A stretch of 35,943 bases of DNA from positions 244-36,186 of the forward strand of contig DCUU01000015.1 of NCBI GenBank assembly GCA_002328565.1, read 5' to 3'. Under the pieces are notes generated by a model, which saw only the letters and a list, made by a program, of their open reading frames with translations, did not search any database and was not told the DNA's origin. This DNA comes from Candidatus Moranbacteria bacterium UBA2206. GTDB lineage: Bacteria; Patescibacteriota; Minisyncoccia; Moranbacterales; UBA2206. Each line of letters starts with the position of its first letter. Position 1 is the first letter of the stretch. Below, one piece after another: positions 22,933-30,933 of the stretch. The translations under genes were made by a program, and so were the position numbers.

Positions 22933-25569
22933 TTACATTTTCATCTCACTTAAATTTCCAACCAAAATACTGCGTGCTGGCTCGAGGATATTTTTGGTCA
23001 CCGCTTTTTCTTTTTGAATTTTTTCAATGAGATCATTCACTTCACGATTGATATTTTTGGCAAGATTTTTGAGCAATTGATTCTTGAATTTGGCTGGCCA
23101 AGGGCTGAGATTTATCGCATCATAGAGCATTTTTTGCATTTCAATTACTCTCAATTTTGCATCAAGATAATTTTTAGTAGCTTTTTTGGTGATAAATTTG
23201 TCTTGATAATAGTGTTCGACATTTTTGATTATAGAATCGATAGTTGGTTGGATTGAAAAAGCTATTATTTCTTCCTTAGAATTTCCCGCTTTGTCCATTG
23301 CTGATATTTTCAAATTATGCTCGCCTTTTGTTAGATAGGCCATATCAATTTTATCCTGAGAAAATATTTTTTCATCCAAAAATATTTTTGTTTTTTCTTC
23401 GTCCACCCCGGAAGAATCATCAGTAATGGAAAAATCTATTGGAACAATCTCATCGCTTAGATATGTTTTATTTTGTGGACTAGAAATTGTGATTGTTGGA
23501 GCAATAATATCTTTTTCTTCGGTGATTATCTCATCTTCCAAAACTTCCACTATTTTTTCTTCTTGAATTCCATTTTCGGCCGTGCCGGATATTTCGCCAG
23601 TAATTTCACTGGCAGTGCCATTTTCATCTTCTGAAATTTTCGCCATTTCAATTCTATATTCCCCATCTCCTGTACCTTCGATGATAATCTTATACTCTCC
23701 ATCTTCTGGGTTGGGAACAGTGAGAAATTCATTTTCTGTTTCAAAGCCGTTATAATATGCGCCTTCAATTTGATTACCTTCATCCAGATTTTTTATATTC
23801 TTTCCTGACCATTGTCCACTTGGAGAAATTATTTGGATGTCGATTGGAGAGAAAATCCCAAATGTTAAGATATTTTTTATTCTATCCAAAGTGCTTACAT
23901 ATTCACAATCATTATTTCCTGTTAAATTTTTGATAACATAACACTGAGACTTAGTAGGCAAATCAGAATGAAAAGAATTAATTTCCAAATATTCATCAGC
24001 TGAACTGTTAATATAATCAAAATTTTCCGAATATTTTGGTACCGTTCCATCTCCTTTGCCATATTCGACCTCCTCCATTTTCCCATGTTCCCATAATCCA
24101 TCAACACCATTTTCTCCAATTTTTATTTTAGAAATAGTACTATCAATATTTTCTAAATTACCAATAACAACTCCATATTCAATATTATCAAGACTAATAA
24201 TTTTATTTTTATTATTTAAGTTATCTAAAAAATTATTTGCAGGATAATTATTTGGATATTCTCTTATTTCTCCACTGTTAATATCTTCTAAATAATCATA
24301 GGTAGGTAATAATTCTTTGACTGATTCAATTGGTGCGTTATGTAAATAATCAATAATATTTTTAAATCCAGCTTCATGAGCCTCTTGCTTAAAAACTAGG
24401 TTTTTTAAAAGAAAACCTTCCATACCATAAAAACCCTCCTCCCCTTCCCACATCAAATAACTTTTTGGAGCCCCCCATTGTGGAGTTCCAAGCATAATTA
24501 ATTGATCGATGTCATTTTGATAATCTTCAGATTCGATATATTGTCTAGAGACCAATCCACCCATTGAATGAGCTACAACATCTACTTTTGGCCAATTATT
24601 AGCTATTTTTATATCTTGAATTTTTTGTTTGAGTAAGAATGCAGTGTTAACATTGCTATCGCGCCATTGATATGGAAAAACAAAAAGATCTCTTCCTTCT
24701 TCATATCCATTACTTTTAAAAGAAGCTATTAGATTATCATAAATATGTAAAATTGGGTCCATTCTCCATTCCCCACTGTCAGTTATTTTCCATGACCCCA
24801 AAATCCCCGGCACAATAATTACGGGATCATGAAAATTTTCTTCTTCTATATAATTTTCAGTATCTATATCTCCATATATCTTGTCTCTGTCCGGACCATT
24901 CTCACTTCCCCACCAATTATATTTGAAATTCATACTGACATTAGCAGCATTTACAACATCATAAGGAGAGTTATTTTCAAATTTTGATCGATTGACCATT
25001 ACATCTGATTCATTGTAGTTTTCACCCCAATAAACGGCCACTCCTATTTTATTGTCATGAAAAAAACAATGTTCTGCCTCCATTTTGCCACCTTCTTCAA
25101 CTCCAATTGCTCCAGTGTTATATACGGCTAAAGTATTTTTCACAAAAAATCCTCTTATTTTTTCAAAGAAACCATAAGTAGGAACATAATAATATCCACC
25201 ATTCTCAACTTCGGCGTTTGTCATGAAAATTTCACCACCATTATGCGCAGTTATTCCATAAAAATTCTCTTCTGAAATATCATCTTCCAAATCAAATTTA
25301 ACAGGATTAGCAACAGTTCCCTTAGCTATCAATTTTCCGTGAACTGAAATTCCAGATTCAGTTCCTTTGAAAGTTATGGATACTCCTTTTGCGATAGTGA
25401 GCGTAACTCCTGAATTCACAATCACAGACCCTTCAATAATTTTATCCTCATTCCAAGTTTCATCATTGGAAATTTCTATAGTTTGAGCATTAACACTAGA
25501 AACATCAACAACAAAAATACAGAAAGAAAGAAGTATTATTAATCCTAAAAATACTTTATTTTTTGACAT
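22933..25569 (-). CDS. Secreted beta-helix / lipase-like (LCAT-PGAP1 type) protein
   Basis: 878 residues. Signal peptide 1-29 (VFLGLIILLSFCIFVVDVSS, cut near NAQ/T). Residues 45-230 read as a right-handed beta-helix of Thr/Gly/Val-rich turns. An alpha/beta-hydrolase follows: IIVPGILGSWKI (oxyanion region, about 251-262) and VVAHSMGGLVSRQY with Ser335 as nucleophile, then IMLGTPQWGAPKSY, as in lecithin-cholesterol acyltransferase and PGAP1-like lipases. A bacterial Ig-like domain (about 692-785, APTITISSPQNKTYL) and a helical tail end the protein. It is probably an exported lipid or ester hydrolase; the substrate is unknown. Its start overlaps the upstream membrane-protein gene by 14 nt, so they are coupled. 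Confidence 0.85.
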   Translation of the reverse strand: MSKNKVFLGLIILLSFCIFVVDVSSVNAQTIEISNDETWNEDKIIEGSVIVNSGVTLTIAKGVSITFKGTESGISVHGKLIAKGTVANPVKFDLEDDISEENFYGITAHNGGEIFMTNAEVENGGYYYVPTYGFFEKIRGFFVKNTLAVYNTGAIGVEEGGKMEAEHCFFHDNKIGVAVYWGENYNESDVMVNRSKFENNSPYDVVNAANVSMNFKYNWWGSENGPDRDKIYGDIDTENYIEEENFHDPVIIVPGILGSWKITDSGEWRMDPILHIYDNLIASFKSNGYEEGRDLFVFPYQWRDSNVNTAFLLKQKIQDIKIANNWPKVDVVAHSMGGLVSRQYIESEDYQNDIDQLIMLGTPQWGAPKSYLMWEGEEGFYGMEGFLLKNLVFKQEAHEAGFKNIIDYLHNAPIESVKELLPTYDYLEDINSGEIREYPNNYPANNFLDNLNNKNKIISLDNIEYGVVIGNLENIDSTISKIKIGENGVDGLWEHGKMEEVEYGKGDGTVPKYSENFDYINSSADEYLEINSFHSDLPTKSQCYVIKNLTGNNDCEYVSTLDRIKNILTFGIFSPIDIQIISPSGQWSGKNIKNLDEGNQIEGAYYNGFETENEFLTVPNPEDGEYKIIIEGTGDGEYRIEMAKISEDENGTASEITGEISGTAENGIQEEKIVEVLEDEIITEEKDIIAPTITISSPQNKTYLSDEIVPIDFSITDDSSGVDEEKTKIFLDEKIFSQDKIDMAYLTKGEHNLKISAMDKAGNSKEEIIAFSIQPTIDSIIKNVEHYYQDKFITKKATKNYLDAKLRVIEMQKMLYDAINLSPWPAKFKNQLLKNLAKNINREVNDLIEKIQKEKAVTKNILEPARSILVGNLSEMKM

Positions 25570-25840
25570 TTTTTATTTTTATTAATTTTATAATTAAGTA
25601 TATGTTTAGAAGAGGCCAAATGAAAAGAATTAAATATTTAAGCCATACTATATTATAAATCAAAAACATTTCTGATTTTGTAAAAATATTCACTACAAAA
25701 CCTAAATTTCCCAGAATTGAAAATATCACAAAAGATAGTAACTTTTTTCTCGTCAATGCTAAAATTATTAATGCTACTAAGAAAGAAAAACCCAGAAAAA
25801 ACAAACTTACATGCAAATCAAAAGAAGGATCTGAAAACAT
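25556..25840 (-). CDS. Small three-helix membrane protein
   Basis: 94 residues with three hydrophobic segments (about 8-28, 33-52, 62-86) and a basic tail KLIKIKNVKK. Not recognised. GGGAG lies about 9 nt before the ATG. It heads the operon with the lipase-like gene and overlaps it by 14 nt, which suggests an accessory role for that exported protein (inference). Confidence 0.7.
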   Translation of the reverse strand: MFSDPSFDLHVSLFFLGFSFLVALIILALTRKKLLSFVIFSILGNLGFVVNIFTKSEMFLIYNIVWLKYLILFIWPLLNIYLIIKLIKIKNVKK

Positions 25841-25938
25841 ACTTTTTCTCCCTCAACCTCCCGCAAAAATTATAATTATAACTCTGGCTTGAAGCGAGTT
25901 TTTTATTTTTAATTTTTATTTTATAAATCTACAATGAT

Positions 25939-25984
25939 ATTATATCACTCTGCAAAATTTTGGCAACTCTTCGGTTGTGGATAA
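25939..25984 (-). promoter_or_regulatory. Promoter of the lipase operon, with a DnaA-box match
   Basis: TTGCCA (25966-25961), a 16-nt spacer and TATAAT (25944-25939) on the minus strand. Ten bases further upstream TTATCCACA (25984-25976) matches the DnaA box exactly. The leader is about 90 nt. Confidence 0.65.
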
Positions 25985-26048
25985 CTTTGTCTCCCGTCTC
26001 ATCAATTATTTGAAAAAAGTGTTATGTAATGTGTTATTAAACAAGAAA

Positions 26049-26570
26049 TTACTTCGATTTATAAACATACTCCTTCTCTGCTTTAGCATATAAATTTTCT
26101 TGAAATCCAAAAAACATTGCTCGAATTTTCTCACCATCCTCAAACAAAACATTGTTGAATTTTTCTTTCCACTCATTTTGGTCTGTAAAAGTTTTGTTCC
26201 AAAGTTCATCAGGCGTAGGAAAATCAATCACACTTTTTTCTTCCCCAGTTGCTAGCGACATTTCATAAATCTCTTTGCCGTTAGTAGAATATGCATAATC
26301 AATTTGCAATTTTTGCGCATATGCTTTAGCCTGCGCCACCCCCTCACCCACTTCCAAATTTTGAGCCTTCGCCTCAATGACGCCAATCTTTTGATTTTTA
26401 TAAACCAAAACATAATCGGCAATCTCGGGCTTCGCGCGCAGTCCACCAGTTTGAATTTTTCCTTCGGTTATGCGAAATTCTCGCAAGACTTTTGATCCTT
26501 CAATTTCTCCCCAACCACTGCTTTTCAGTTTTGGGTCAATATATTCCGCTCTTGTTTCTGATTCGTTCAT
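26049..26570 (-). CDS. Orphan N-terminal nuclease domain of type I restriction enzyme HsdR
   Basis: 173 residues, against 800-1100 for a full HsdR. The PD-(D/E)xK site is intact: Asp52 (IADYVLVY), Glu66 and Lys68 (VIEAKA), and the QxxxY motif follows (Gln80, Tyr84). The end (DFPTPDELWNKTFTDQNEWK and after) still follows HsdR, then stops before the helicase motor. Either it is the truncated rest of an R-M system or a stand-alone nuclease. It begins 6 nt after the AAA ATPase, so they form an operon, and an HsdS tail lies upstream of that ATPase. Confidence 0.8.
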   Translation of the reverse strand: MNESETRAEYIDPKLKSSGWGEIEGSKVLREFRITEGKIQTGGLRAKPEIADYVLVYKNQKIGVIEAKAQNLEVGEGVAQAKAYAQKLQIDYAYSTNGKEIYEMSLATGEEKSVIDFPTPDELWNKTFTDQNEWKEKFNNVLFEDGEKIRAMFFGFQENLYAKAEKEYVYKSK

Positions 26571-26576
26571 AAAAAA

Positions 26577-28007
26577 TTACATTAAAAGAAAATAATTTAA
26601 GGGAATTTTTAGCGCATTAAATTCCTGTGAATATTCTAACTCATTCTTTGAAATGATAATATTATATTTTGAATTCACTTTTAAGGCTGTTGTCATAATT
26701 TGCTTATAACCTTTCTTCCCAGCGCCTACCTCAATCACCACTTTTTGATTCCCCAATGTCACTATAAAATCAGCGCCTCCCTCTGATACATCATAAGTTA
26801 AAGAAAAACCTCCAAATGGCTGTATTATCCTATCTAAATACATACCCACAATATCCTCAAATAGGCTTCCTTGATAATTTTCAAACAAACCAATACTTTC
26901 TCTTGATGATAGATATGAAAATCGCAATGATGGAGTAGCAAAAAGATATTTTGATGCTTTTTTAACTTGTCGGAAATGTGCACCATAAGGAGCAATTCTT
27001 AAAATCAATCCCGAGCTCTCTAGCGACTTCAAGATAAGACGTAGTGTGTCTGGTTTCATTTCTAAAGTTTCGCTCAATTTTGTTACACTTACGCCCAGAG
27101 TTTCAGAAATTAAATATAATATTTTATCAATCCTATTTAGGGTCTCCGTCTCAAATTTATAAAACTGTGGGATATCGGTATAAATAACTTTATTAATAAT
27201 TTGCGACACAAAACTCACTGCCAAGACTTCGTTTTCAGATCGCAAAGTAAAAGGGAATGTTCCTAATTTTATATAGCGTTGCATCTCAAATGCATCCACA
27301 TCGAGCCAATAATTTTTTACATTATTTTCTTCTTTTTGTAATTTTTCATAAACATCTTTTGCGTCTGTCGAATACAGAATCGCGTCCTTGATTATTTGCC
27401 CGATTCCCTTGATGGGAAATTTATTATACTTAAAGAGCATGTATTCAGAGAAAGAAACGGGATGAACATCCGCAAAGAAAACTCTTCTTGCCACATCTGC
27501 ATTGATTTGTTCTCGCAACAGCAAGGCTGATGAACCAGTACAAAAAATCATTACCTTTTTGGATTTGTCATACATAGACTTCAAAAAAAGTGCCCATTTT
27601 TCATCATAGTGAATTTCATCCAAAAAAAGAATCAGGGGGGTGTCAATTTCCTCAATGTGCTTGCCTATCAACACCTCGTAATTTTCAATAATATCCCATA
27701 GATTAACATCAAATCTTTTTATAGCTTCTTCTACTGACAAATAAAGTTTTGTTATATCTTCATTAGGCAAGGATAGAAAAAGTTGCGCCAAAAGCGTAGT
27801 TTTGCCTGTTCCGCGCAGTCCCGGCATAACGACTATCCGAGGCTCAGTCCCCTTTTTCAAAAAATCGGTTACGTACTTTTTCAAAACCAAAAATATACTT
27901 CTTTTAAAAAGAGGTTTGCCTTGCATATCATTAGTCAATCCTTTCAATCTTTTGGGAGATTGCACGATTTGCGTTTGGATATATTCTTGTAATTCTTTAT
28001 TTTTCAT
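26577..28007 (-). CDS. AAA ATPase (AAA_14 / DUF4143 type)
   Basis: 476 residues. Walker A GLRGTGKT (63-70), Walker B LILFLDE (125-131), the sensor-1 strand FCTGSSALLL, then a middle helical region, a winged-helix-like part (SVTKLSETLEMKPDTLRLIL) and a DUF4143-like C-terminus with a PD-(D/E)xK outline: Asp413 (GGADFIV), Glu426 and Gly428 (IEVGAG), so the catalytic Lys is missing. Family members are common in archaea and CPR bacteria; function is unproven, and a link to defence or mobile elements has been suggested. It is cotranscribed with the orphan nuclease and preceded by a promoter between two direct repeats. Confidence 0.85.
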   Translation of the reverse strand: MKNKELQEYIQTQIVQSPKRLKGLTNDMQGKPLFKRSIFLVLKKYVTDFLKKGTEPRIVVMPGLRGTGKTTLLAQLFLSLPNEDITKLYLSVEEAIKRFDVNLWDIIENYEVLIGKHIEEIDTPLILFLDEIHYDEKWALFLKSMYDKSKKVMIFCTGSSALLLREQINADVARRVFFADVHPVSFSEYMLFKYNKFPIKGIGQIIKDAILYSTDAKDVYEKLQKEENNVKNYWLDVDAFEMQRYIKLGTFPFTLRSENEVLAVSFVSQIINKVIYTDIPQFYKFETETLNRIDKILYLISETLGVSVTKLSETLEMKPDTLRLILKSLESSGLILRIAPYGAHFRQVKKASKYLFATPSLRFSYLSSRESIGLFENYQGSLFEDIVGMYLDRIIQPFGGFSLTYDVSEGGADFIVTLGNQKVVIEVGAGKKGYKQIMTTALKVNSKYNIIISKNELEYSQEFNALKIPLNYFLLM

Positions 28008-28013
28008 ATCCTT

Positions 28014-28066
28014 ATCCTATCACAAGGGGTTAATAATTGTCAATACTATACCATTACAAAGGGTTA
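28014..28066 (-). promoter_or_regulatory. Promoter flanked by direct repeats (candidate operator)
   Basis: TTGACA (28043-28038), an 18-nt spacer, TAGGAT (28019-28014); the ATG follows about 7 nt later, so the mRNA is nearly leaderless. Two repeats, CCTATCACAAGGGGTTA (28016-28032) and CCATTACAAAGGGTTA (28051-28066), lie over the -10/spacer and upstream of the -35. This is the pattern of a repressor site, possibly bound by the ATPase's own winged helix (inference). Confidence 0.6.
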
Positions 28067-28132
28067 GTAAATTTATTTTCTAATTCATCCCCTGTTTTAG
28101 GCATAATTTACTGCTTTCTCTTGTTTGAAAAA

Positions 28133-28204
28133 TCACAATTCCCCCGCAAACGCTTTCTTGAGCACCGTTTTTTTCAACTCCTCCAAATCCGCCAGTTTTT
28201 GCTT
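28133..28204 (-). pseudogene. C-terminal remnant of HsdS (type I specificity subunit)
   Basis: Directly after the DUF5654 stop, and in the same frame, 23 codons read KQKLADLEELKKTVLKKAFA followed by GEL and TGA. This is the characteristic end of type I restriction specificity subunits (coiled coil, then KKAFxGEL). No start codon or target-recognition domain is left. Confidence 0.8.
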
Positions 28205-28465
28205 TTATTTTTCCTCCGGCTTATCCTTCAAAAGACTCACTAAATATAAACTCACAAAAACTACGCCTAAAGTGATGACAATTGCATAGATAAATTTTAC
28301 CCAAAGACTGTTTTTTTCCAATGGAAAAAAATATTCGATGGAAGATCTAATGGCATCATTCCAAGCAAAACCGGCCACCAGCCCCAAGGCAGCGGTGATA
28401 TAACCAGCAATTTTGTTTCTCACTTCTCGATTGATATTAGAGACTTGTTCACGAATCTTTTTCAT
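28205..28465 (-). CDS. DUF5654 family membrane protein
   Basis: 86 residues. Helical N-terminus EQVSNINREVRNKIAGY, then two membrane helices (about 22-42 with LGLVAGFAWNDAIRS, and 58-80). Recognised as DUF5654, frequent in CPR bacteria and archaea; function unknown. Its stop is followed in frame by the HsdS tail, so its arrival or a deletion seems to have removed most of hsdS. Its leader is copy 1 of the duplicated inverted-repeat element. Confidence 0.8.
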   Translation of the reverse strand: MKKIREQVSNINREVRNKIAGYITAALGLVAGFAWNDAIRSSIEYFFPLEKNSLWVKFIYAIVITLGVVFVSLYLVSLLKDKPEEK

Positions 28466-28618
28466 TTACCCTGTTAAATAAGATTTGTATCCTATGAATA
28501 AGATACAGCTTATTTTAATTATTATTATTTAATTTTTCACCCAGTGTTTATTTAGATATATACAAATCTAATTTTAGTTTTTTCTTAAAAAATTAAAATT
28601 ATTTAACAGGGTGAATTT
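28466..28618 (-). promoter_or_regulatory. Duplicated 150-bp inverted-repeat leader element, copy 1
   Basis: Outer arms ACCCTGTTAAATAA (28468-28481) and TTATTTAACAGGGT (28599-28612) pair perfectly. Next, AGATTTGTAT (28481-28490) pairs with ATACAAATCT (28560-28569), and an AT hairpin TTTTAGTTTTTT/AAAAAATTAAAA lies at 28572-28598. The element starts right after the MurF-like stop and ends 2 nt before the DUF5654 ATG. See the sister copy at 35190-35338. Confidence 0.75.
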
Positions 28619-29362
28619 TTACCCCCTTATAATATTCTCAAAAACTTTTCCCGCCGTCACGGCATAAACATTATGCTCACCAAAACGAGACGTGAAAAAT
28701 TCTTGTGTTTCATCTTCATGACGTAGCCAAAATTTTTGCCCGTTTTCTTGTTTTTCTATTTTTTCAATTTGAAAAATTCCTGTCTTTTCAGTTTTGCCAA
28801 AAAATTCCACTCTCGCTTTGGTTTTTTTAGACAAGCTTCTCACTCGCGCGTTATCATAATTCAAAATTAGCGCGCCATCTTTTCTGGTACGCCGTGCCAG
28901 ATATTGATATTCCAAAAACAAATTGTCCATTCCGGAAAAAGATTCAACATATCGCTGATTAATTTCAGAAATGATGGAAATTTTTGGTCTCACAATGGAA
29001 AGCAGATAACGCATATCCCCTTTTTGTGAAACACCCAGCTCCAAAACTAAATATTCTGGAAAGTTTTTTTGAAAAATTGCTAAAAAAGCTTTCCAAATAA
29101 TTGGAAGCCACGCGCGATAAGAATTATATCCGCTCTGGACATTGAGAATTGCCAAGGGTAAACCGATTTCGGTGTTGAAATTTTTTGGGTTAGCTCGCAC
29201 TGTTTTTCCTTTTTCCTCCAAAATTTTTCGGATTTCATCTCGAATGAAAGTTTTGTTGGAACTGCCGGAAATTGCGATAACTTTGGGACGATGAACAGCC
29301 AAGACTATTTTTGTCACATATTTCAGATAATATTTTAGAATTGTTTTGCAAAAAAATTTCAT
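28619..29362 (-). CDS. Truncated MurF-like Mur ligase
   Basis: 247 residues, against about 450 for MurF. Present are a degenerate P-loop (ISGSSNKTF, 31-39, where the usual GKT has become NKT), NTEIGLPLAIL, LVLELGVSQKGDM and the YLARRTRKDGALILNYDNARV region, ending FGEHNVYAVTAGKVFENIIR. So the ATP-binding middle domain is kept, while the UDP-substrate and C-terminal domains are missing. The stop lies 6 nt before the inverted-repeat element, which suggests truncation at its insertion. N in place of G in the P-loop makes normal MurF activity doubtful. Such MurF-like fragments occur in other CPR genomes, so it may still be a functional gene. Confidence 0.7.
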   Translation of the reverse strand: MKFFCKTILKYYLKYVTKIVLAVHRPKVIAISGSSNKTFIRDEIRKILEEKGKTVRANPKNFNTEIGLPLAILNVQSGYNSYRAWLPIIWKAFLAIFQKNFPEYLVLELGVSQKGDMRYLLSIVRPKISIISEINQRYVESFSGMDNLFLEYQYLARRTRKDGALILNYDNARVRSLSKKTKARVEFFGKTEKTGIFQIEKIEKQENGQKFWLRHEDETQEFFTSRFGEHNVYAVTAGKVFENIIRG

Positions 29363-29380
29363 AGTTTTTATAATTCTTCT

Positions 29381-29409
29381 TTACTTTTTCTTTCCGCAAG
29401 AAAAAGTAA
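29381..29409. terminator. Hairpin TTACTTTTTCTT/AAGAAAAAGTAA
   Basis: A perfect 12-bp AT-rich stem with a TCCGC loop, of a type repeated between genes in many bacteria. It is just upstream of the MurF-like start on the minus strand; on the plus strand there is no U-run after it, so termination is uncertain. Confidence 0.5.
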
Positions 29410-29456
29410 CAAAAAGAACTCTCAGCCGAGCTCACGCGCCAATAAATTCTTCGTTC

Positions 29457-29515
29457 GCTGGCTAAATTTACTAAACTCCCGCAAGGACACGAATGAGTAA
29501 ATTTTTAACGCCAGC
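29457..29515. repeat. Inverted repeat with 15 paired bases
   Basis: GCTGGC/GCCAGC (29457-29462 and 29510-29515) encloses AAATTTACT/AGTAAATTT (29464-29472 and 29496-29504). It lies in the 380-nt gap between the MurF-like gene and the aminotransferase; no gene is seen there. Confidence 0.6.
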
Positions 29516-29580
29516 TCACTCGAATTTATAGTGGCACGTTTCGCAAGGCTGAATTAAAATACAAAATATAAATCACTGCA

Positions 29581-29715
29581 GAACTAAAAATTTTTTGAAA
29601 TTATTGTTTGAGAACCAAAATTTTGTCCAAAAATTTCCATTGGTAGCCGTTGATTGAGGGAAATTTTTGGGTATAAAATTCTGGTTCGAGTTTAATTGCA
29701 AAAAATTTTTAGTTC
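29581..29715. mobile_element. 135-bp long foldback (MITE-like) element
   Basis: The ends GAACTAAAAATTTTTTG (29581-29597) and its exact complement (29699-29715) form a 17-bp terminal inverted repeat. Inside are AACCA/TGGTT, AATTTT/AAAATT and a perfect 12-bp CCAAAAATTTCC/GGAAATTTTTGG (29627-29638, 29659-29670) around a 20-nt loop, so nearly the full length folds on itself. It lies 28 nt after the aminotransferase stop and may end that transcript. Confidence 0.75.
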
Positions 29716-29742
29716 TTTAGTGTTTTTAAAATGCATCTTTTG

Positions 29743-30927
29743 TTAAATTTTAAAAATTTTCTCCATCCTATCAAACGCTCGGTTGATGTCGTGTTCGGTT
29801 CGGCCAAAACTAAGGCGGATATGGTCTTCGCCACTTGGACCGAAAGCCACTCCTGGGACAACTGCCACCTGTGTTTTTTCCAACAGCCAAAAAGCAAATT
29901 TAAACGAAAAACTTTCCGGTGCTTCCAGCGAGCTAAAATCAAAATCTTTTTTTATTATTTTTGGGAAAACATAATAGGCACTTTCTGGTCGGACATAGCT
30001 AAAAACATGCTTCAATTTATCAAGACGCGCGCAAATCAAATCCCGCCTTTTCAGATATTGTTCGTTAAAAAAAATCACATCTTTCTCGGCCATCTCTAGC
30101 GCTCCCATGGCGCCATATTGAGAAATGACTGGGGCACAAGTAACAAGAGAATCATGCACTTTCAAAATTTCGCAAGCAACACTTTCATCACAGTGTAGAT
30201 ATCCCACGCGGTACCCCGTCATCGCATATGATTTGGAAAAACTAAACAGTCGAATGACTCTTTTTCGTAGTTCGGGAACTTCCGCCAAACTAAAAATTTT
30301 TTCTTTTCTGGCAAAAGTAAAATCCTTATAAACTTCGTCCGAAATTAAAAACAAATTATGTTTTTTGGCTAACTCCGCCAAACCCAAAAGTTGTTGCTTA
30401 GAATAAATAGTGCCGGTTGGATTATTAGGATTGCAATAGAAAATGGCTTTAGTTTTGGGCGTGATCGCTTTTTCAAATTTTTCTAGTTCAAAACTCCAAT
30501 CTTTTTCTTCATTGAGCCCCACAAAAACTGGCGTGCAACCGCAAAGTACAATCACTTCGCGATACGACGTGTAGGTCGGCTCAGGGATAATTATTTCATC
30601 TCCTGAATTGGTAATCGCTAAAAGTGTCGCTGTGATTCCTTCAATCGAACCCGCCGTCACAATGATTTCTTTTTCGAAATCATAAAACATATTATCCTCA
30701 GCTAATTTGACTTCAATTAGTTCGCGAAGTTCTGAAAGTCCTGGCGAAAGAGAATACTTGGAAACTACTCCGTTTTTGAGCGCCAGCTCCACGCGCCTTT
30801 TTATTCCTGAGGGCGTATCAAAACTTGGCACTCCTTGCGCCAGAGAGATGACATCCGGAAACTTGGACGCCCGAAGCTCCATTTGTTTTATCACTGAAAG
30901 TCGAAGATCTTTTGTGCGTTCAAACAT
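29743..30927 (-). CDS. Class I/II pyridoxal-phosphate aminotransferase
   Basis: 394 residues, aspartate aminotransferase fold. Motifs: CNPNNPTGTIY with the cofactor-binding Asn, SDEVYKDFTF with Asp197, and the Schiff-base Lys232 in FSFSKSYAMTGYRVGYL. The substrate cannot be read; alanine, aspartate or aromatic amino acids are possible. It follows ddl by 6 nt, so they are cotranscribed; supply of D-Ala precursor is a speculation. Confidence 0.92.
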   Translation of the reverse strand: MFERTKDLRLSVIKQMELRASKFPDVISLAQGVPSFDTPSGIKRRVELALKNGVVSKYSLSPGLSELRELIEVKLAEDNMFYDFEKEIIVTAGSIEGITATLLAITNSGDEIIIPEPTYTSYREVIVLCGCTPVFVGLNEEKDWSFELEKFEKAITPKTKAIFYCNPNNPTGTIYSKQQLLGLAELAKKHNLFLISDEVYKDFTFARKEKIFSLAEVPELRKRVIRLFSFSKSYAMTGYRVGYLHCDESVACEILKVHDSLVTCAPVISQYGAMGALEMAEKDVIFFNEQYLKRRDLICARLDKLKHVFSYVRPESAYYVFPKIIKKDFDFSSLEAPESFSFKFAFWLLEKTQVAVVPGVAFGPSGEDHIRLSFGRTEHDINRAFDRMEKIFKI

Positions 30928-30933
30928 TGAAAA

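Noticed and set aside
22350..22953. Two long plus-strand frames (183 and 133 codons)
   Set aside because: They are shadows of radC, which has full family motifs on the minus strand.
15755..25984. Two exact DnaA boxes as evidence of a replication origin
   Set aside because: They are 10 kb apart, single, and not beside dnaA/dnaN or an AT-rich unwinding region.
28085..28105. A start-like string reading MPKTGDELENKFTNPL upstream of the ATPase promoter
   Set aside because: Only 16 codons and across the operator region; it may be a remnant but cannot be supported as a gene.
29398..29580. A possible small gene in the 380-nt gap before the MurF-like gene
   Set aside because: No frame has a start with a ribosome site; the gap is explained by inverted repeats.
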